64,000 nt of DNA from Lutimaribacter_A marinistellae. GTDB taxonomy: Bacteria > Pseudomonadota > Alphaproteobacteria > Rhodobacterales > Rhodobacteraceae. How positions within the stretch are numbered: the first letter of the stretch is position 1; the number at the start of each line of letters is the position of its first letter. The stretch lies in contig NZ_JBHRXI010000004.1 of the NCBI RefSeq assembly GCF_042648365.1, positions 62,001-126,000 of the forward strand. The letters are read 5' to 3'. The translations under genes were made by a program, and so were the position numbers. This document shows positions 61,494 through 64,000 of the stretch, one piece after another. The notes beneath the pieces are model-generated. The model had not been told where the DNA came from, ran no database searches, and saw nothing but the letters and a program-made list of their open reading frames with translations.

Positions 61494-62519
61494 TTAGAAG
61501 CTGAAGTACGCACCAACCTGGAAGGTGTCGTTGTCATTCGACGCGCGGCGGTAGCCGGCTTCGAGCGATGCACCGCCACCCAGGTCATAGGAGTAGTGGA
61601 TACCGTAGGAGCTACCTTCCTGCTGGTTCGAACCGGCGATCGCGTCGCGGTTGTCGTTACGGCCGGCCGCAACGTCGGTTGCGGAAACCGCGTCTTCGTC
61701 GGTCCAGAAGAGCAGCAGGTTGGATGCCGCGCCGATGTCGACGTTGCCGTAGATGCCGAGCTTGTCGATGCCGTCGTTGTCAGCATAGGCGATACGTGCG
61801 CCGTACTGACCGCCGTCCCATGCGAAGGAGACCAGGGTCTTGTCTTCCCACATGATGTCGGAGGACTGGTGAGCGGCTGCGACGGTGAAGTCGTTCCAGC
61901 TGTAGGCCAGCATGACGCCGATACGGTCGGGGCCACCGGCGTTGCCGTTGGGAACACCCGGGTTGACGGTGCTGTCGTTGTCGGTCGAGTACGACAGGTG
62001 GCCGGTGAAGCCGTTTGCCGAGTACAGAACCTCAACGCCGTTGGCGCCAGAGCCTGCCGACGAGTATGCATCCCAGTTGAAGTATTCGTTGTTGACGTTA
62101 CCGACAACCGAAACGAAGCCGGCGCCGTCGATACCGATACCTGCGGTACGGGTTTCGAGATACAGGCCGGGCATGTTTTCAACTGCGCCGATGATGTTGC
62201 CGACGTTCACGCGAACACCGTTGTAAACAACGCCGAAACGTGCGCCGTTGAACACTGCGGTGCCGGGGTTGTTATCACGGCTTTCAGCCTGGGCACGGAA
62301 GCGAGCGTCGAACTGCACGCCGCCGTCGGTTTCGGCCGACATGTCGAACTGCAGACGCAGACGGCTGGTGATGGTGGTCTTGGAGACGCCGTTAACGTTA
62401 CGGTCGTTGGCGTCGTTGTAGTCCAGACCGAAACGGCCGTAGCCGCTCAGGCGAACGTCTGCTGCTGCGACGCTTGCGGTCGCGATCAGCGCAGTCGTTA
62501 CGAAGAGAATCTTTTTCAT
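61494..62519 (-). CDS. Outer-membrane porin
   Basis: A 341-aa porin with a clear signal peptide (MKKILFVTTALIATASVAAA) and mature start 'DVRLSGYGRFGLDYN'. The remainder has alternating beta strands, with Gly/Asn/Asp-rich loops and aromatic girdles, and ends in Phe (GAYFSF), as BAM substrates do. It is the typical Rhodobacteraceae general diffusion porin. A 281-bp gap upstream contains no other gene that I can see; it should carry the porin promoter. Confidence 0.93.
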   Translation of the reverse strand: MKKILFVTTALIATASVAAADVRLSGYGRFGLDYNDANDRNVNGVSKTTITSRLRLQFDMSAETDGGVQFDARFRAQAESRDNNPGTAVFNGARFGVVYNGVRVNVGNIIGAVENMPGLYLETRTAGIGIDGAGFVSVVGNVNNEYFNWDAYSSAGSGANGVEVLYSANGFTGHLSYSTDNDSTVNPGVPNGNAGGPDRIGVMLAYSWNDFTVAAAHQSSDIMWEDKTLVSFAWDGGQYGARIAYADNDGIDKLGIYGNVDIGAASNLLLFWTDEDAVSATDVAAGRNDNRDAIAGSNQQEGSSYGIHYSYDLGGGASLEAGYRRASNDNDTFQVGAYFSF

Positions 62520-62800
62520 CGTTTTTCCCTCGGTTTCAATCATACGCCCAAACCGGAGAATCCAGCGTGGGTATGGACAGGGGTTTCGCTCTTTCCGCCC
62601 CATTTTGGCAAGGCTTGCCCGCAGGCCGGACGCAAAGTGGTTTCGGATGGTGCAGCTTTGCCACAGTGTTGCCGCAACTCCCTTTCCGCCCGGCAGGCGG
62701 ACCCGGGACACAGGCAAAACCGCGCGCCCGCATAGTGGCTTGCCCCGTCCACGCGCCTTCGTTAGGAGTTTCCCACGCGCAATACTGTCAGGAGCGCCCG

Positions 62801-63319
62801 ATGAAGCTTCAGTACCCGGTCAAAACGGTCCTCTTCGTGGCTGCCGGTCTCTCTCTCGCCGCATGCAGCCCCCGCCCGTCGGGAACGACCGCTGCGCCCA
62901 CGTCAAGCGCGATCGTGACCGACCAGGGCATCGTCGCGAACAACCGCGAAACCGCACCGCAGAATTACGAGCGCTCGTCGATCTGGGATATCTTCGGCCC
63001 CAACGCGCAGGGCGAGCAGACCGGGCAGGTGAACCGCTATCTCTGGGCCGCGTCGCTTGACGTGCTGAATTTCCTGCCCGTGGAAAGCGTCGATCCCTTC
63101 ACCGGCGTCATCAACACGGGCTATGGGCGCCCGCCCGGTGGTGGCCAGACATACCGCGCGACGGTTCATATCAGCGATCCAGCGCTCGACGCACGTTCGC
63201 TTTCGGTTTCGCTGCAGACCAGTGGCGGCCGCCCCGTCAGCGCTGCGACCAATCGCGCCGTCGAGGATGCGATCCTGTCGCGCGCGCGCCAGTTGCGTAT
63301 CGCCGACGACGCGCTCTAG
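62801..63319 (+). CDS. DUF3576 lipoprotein
   Basis: A 172-aa protein with a lipoprotein signal (MKLQYPVKTVLFVAAGLSLAAC; lipobox LAAC). After a spacer comes 'RSSIWDIFGPNAQGEQTGQVNRYLWAASLDVLNFLPVESVDPFTGVINTGYGRPPGGGQTYR', the DUF3576 core. The gene in front of leuS in alphaproteobacteria usually encodes this family, which suggests an outer-membrane assembly role, unproven. AGGAG lies 8 bases before the start. Confidence 0.9.
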   Translation: MKLQYPVKTVLFVAAGLSLAACSPRPSGTTAAPTSSAIVTDQGIVANNRETAPQNYERSSIWDIFGPNAQGEQTGQVNRYLWAASLDVLNFLPVESVDPFTGVINTGYGRPPGGGQTYRATVHISDPALDARSLSVSLQTSGGRPVSAATNRAVEDAILSRARQLRIADDAL

Positions 63320-63347
63320 CATTCCGTTTCAGTTCGCTCTATCACCG

Positions 63348-63371
63348 CGCCGGGTTTCCACCCGGCGTTTT
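63348..63371 (+). terminator. Terminator between DUF3576 and leuS
   Basis: CGCCGGGT / ACCCGGCG stem with TTCC loop, then TTTTC. Confidence 0.8.
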
Positions 63372-63392
63372 CATTGAAAAAGGACCGCCCGC

Positions 63393-64000
63393 ATGTCGCG
63401 CTATTCCGCCAACGAAATCGAGGCCAGATGGCAAAAGGCCTGGGACGAGGCCGGTGTGTTCGAGGCACGCCGCAGCGGCGACAGGCCGAAATACTACGTG
63501 CTCGAGATGTTTCCATATCCGTCGGGGCGCATCCATGTGGGGCATGTCCGCAACTACACGATGGGCGACGTGATCGCCCGGCACAAGCTGGCCAAAGGCT
63601 ATAACGTGCTGCACCCGATGGGGTTCGATGCGTTCGGGATGCCGGCCGAGAATGCGGCGATGGCCTCTGGCGGCCACCCCAAGGATTGGACCTACAAGAA
63701 CATCGACGACATGGTCGAACAGATGAAGCCGCTGGGCTTTGCCCTGGACTGGACGCGCATGTTCGCCACCTGCGACCCGGAATATTACGGCCAGCAGCAG
63801 GCGCTGTTCCTCGACATGCTCGAGGCGGGTCTCGTCTACCGCAAGAACGCCGTTGTGAACTGGGACCCGGTCGACATGACCGTTCTGGCAAACGAACAGG
63901 TGATCGACGGCAAGGGCTGGCGCTCGGGCGCCGAGGTCGAACGGCGCGAACTGACGCAATGGTTCTTCAAGATCTCAGACATGGCCGAGGAACTGCTCGG
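63393..64000 (+). CDS. leuS: Leucyl-tRNA synthetase, 5' part (truncated by window end)
   Basis: The first 202 codons of LeuRS. 'YYVLEMFPYPSGRIHVGHVRNYT' holds the HIGH motif as HVGH, and 'HPMGFDAFGMPAENAAM' is the LeuRS-specific segment. The beginning of the CP1 editing region is reached ('VVNWDPVDMTVLANEQVIDG'). An AAGGA precedes the ATG. The KMSKS motif lies beyond the window. Confidence 0.97.
   Translation, partial: MSRYSANEIEARWQKAWDEAGVFEARRSGDRPKYYVLEMFPYPSGRIHVGHVRNYTMGDVIARHKLAKGYNVLHPMGFDAFGMPAENAAMASGGHPKDWTYKNIDDMVEQMKPLGFALDWTRMFATCDPEYYGQQQALFLDMLEAGLVYRKNAVVNWDPVDMTVLANEQVIDGKGWRSGAEVERRELTQWFFKISDMAEELL

Overview
The window is about 64 kb of high-GC chromosomal DNA from an alphaproteobacterium, most likely a marine Rhodobacteraceae (Roseobacter-group) species. 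This is inferred from gene content and order: a PHB reductase and a biosynthetic thiolase, a long-chain polyprenyl diphosphate synthase of the ubiquinone-10 type, a CenR-like response regulator, the amidase/aminotransferase/ftsK/lolA and xth/thioredoxin/LON/Trm112/UbiH gene order, DUF3576-leuS, a GcvT-fused demethylating dehydrogenase cluster and RTX proteins. No rRNA, tRNA, CRISPR array, prophage or intact insertion sequence was seen. The window is mostly housekeeping DNA with a few accessory patches.

Layout. 1-3.3 kb: the end of a low-GC unknown gene coupled to a patatin, then phaB, an unannotated 36-aa small gene and a LysR regulator. 3.4-10.1 kb: DUF465/TrmN6/DUF2007, polyprenyl synthase, ispE, a TPR secretory protein and ETF-QO. 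10.2-11.2 kb: a soxR/VOC divergent pair with a candidate operator between. 11.3-23.6 kb: greA, an unknown membrane protein, then truB-DUF1643-rpsO-pnp, which is interrupted by RTX genes: one short RTX protein between truB and rpsO, and an intact RTX gene plus a decayed tandem paralogue between rpsO and pnp. 24-34 kb: a mosaic of single genes (GT25 and fucosyl transferases, HWE kinase, 1-Cys peroxiredoxin, aldehyde dehydrogenase, methyltransferase, GNAT, RluA, SGNH hydrolase, RarD).

34-41.7 kb: a coherent minus-strand cluster in the order XRE-cupin regulator, LysE exporter, GFA protein, FAD/GcvT dehydrogenase, homocysteine methyltransferase, FAD/GcvT dehydrogenase. It is best read as stepwise demethylation of glycine betaine, dimethylglycine and sarcosine, with C1 transfer to folate or homocysteine and a possible formaldehyde-handling protein. 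A duplicated dyad 39 bp apart precedes the regulator. 41.7-47.8 kb: esterase plus thiolase, a STAS/HATPase partner-switch pair, a gamma-glutamyltransferase-family enzyme, hspQ and a lysozyme-like lipoprotein. 47.8-64 kb: lolA, ftsK, aminotransferase, amidase, UbiH-type monooxygenase, Trm112, LON-domain protein, thioredoxin-TPR, xth, a response regulator, ribA, a YkuD protein, a YggS homologue, porin, DUF3576 and the start of leuS.

The most unusual non-coding signal is a 17-nt sequence (TTGACCGTTTTGTACAW and a close variant) present as pairs at exactly 32-bp pitch in two places 14 kb apart. In both places it lies in sense orientation between a stop codon and a terminator hairpin (3' of the 36-aa gene and 3' of rpsO). 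No complete new defence or mobile system was found.
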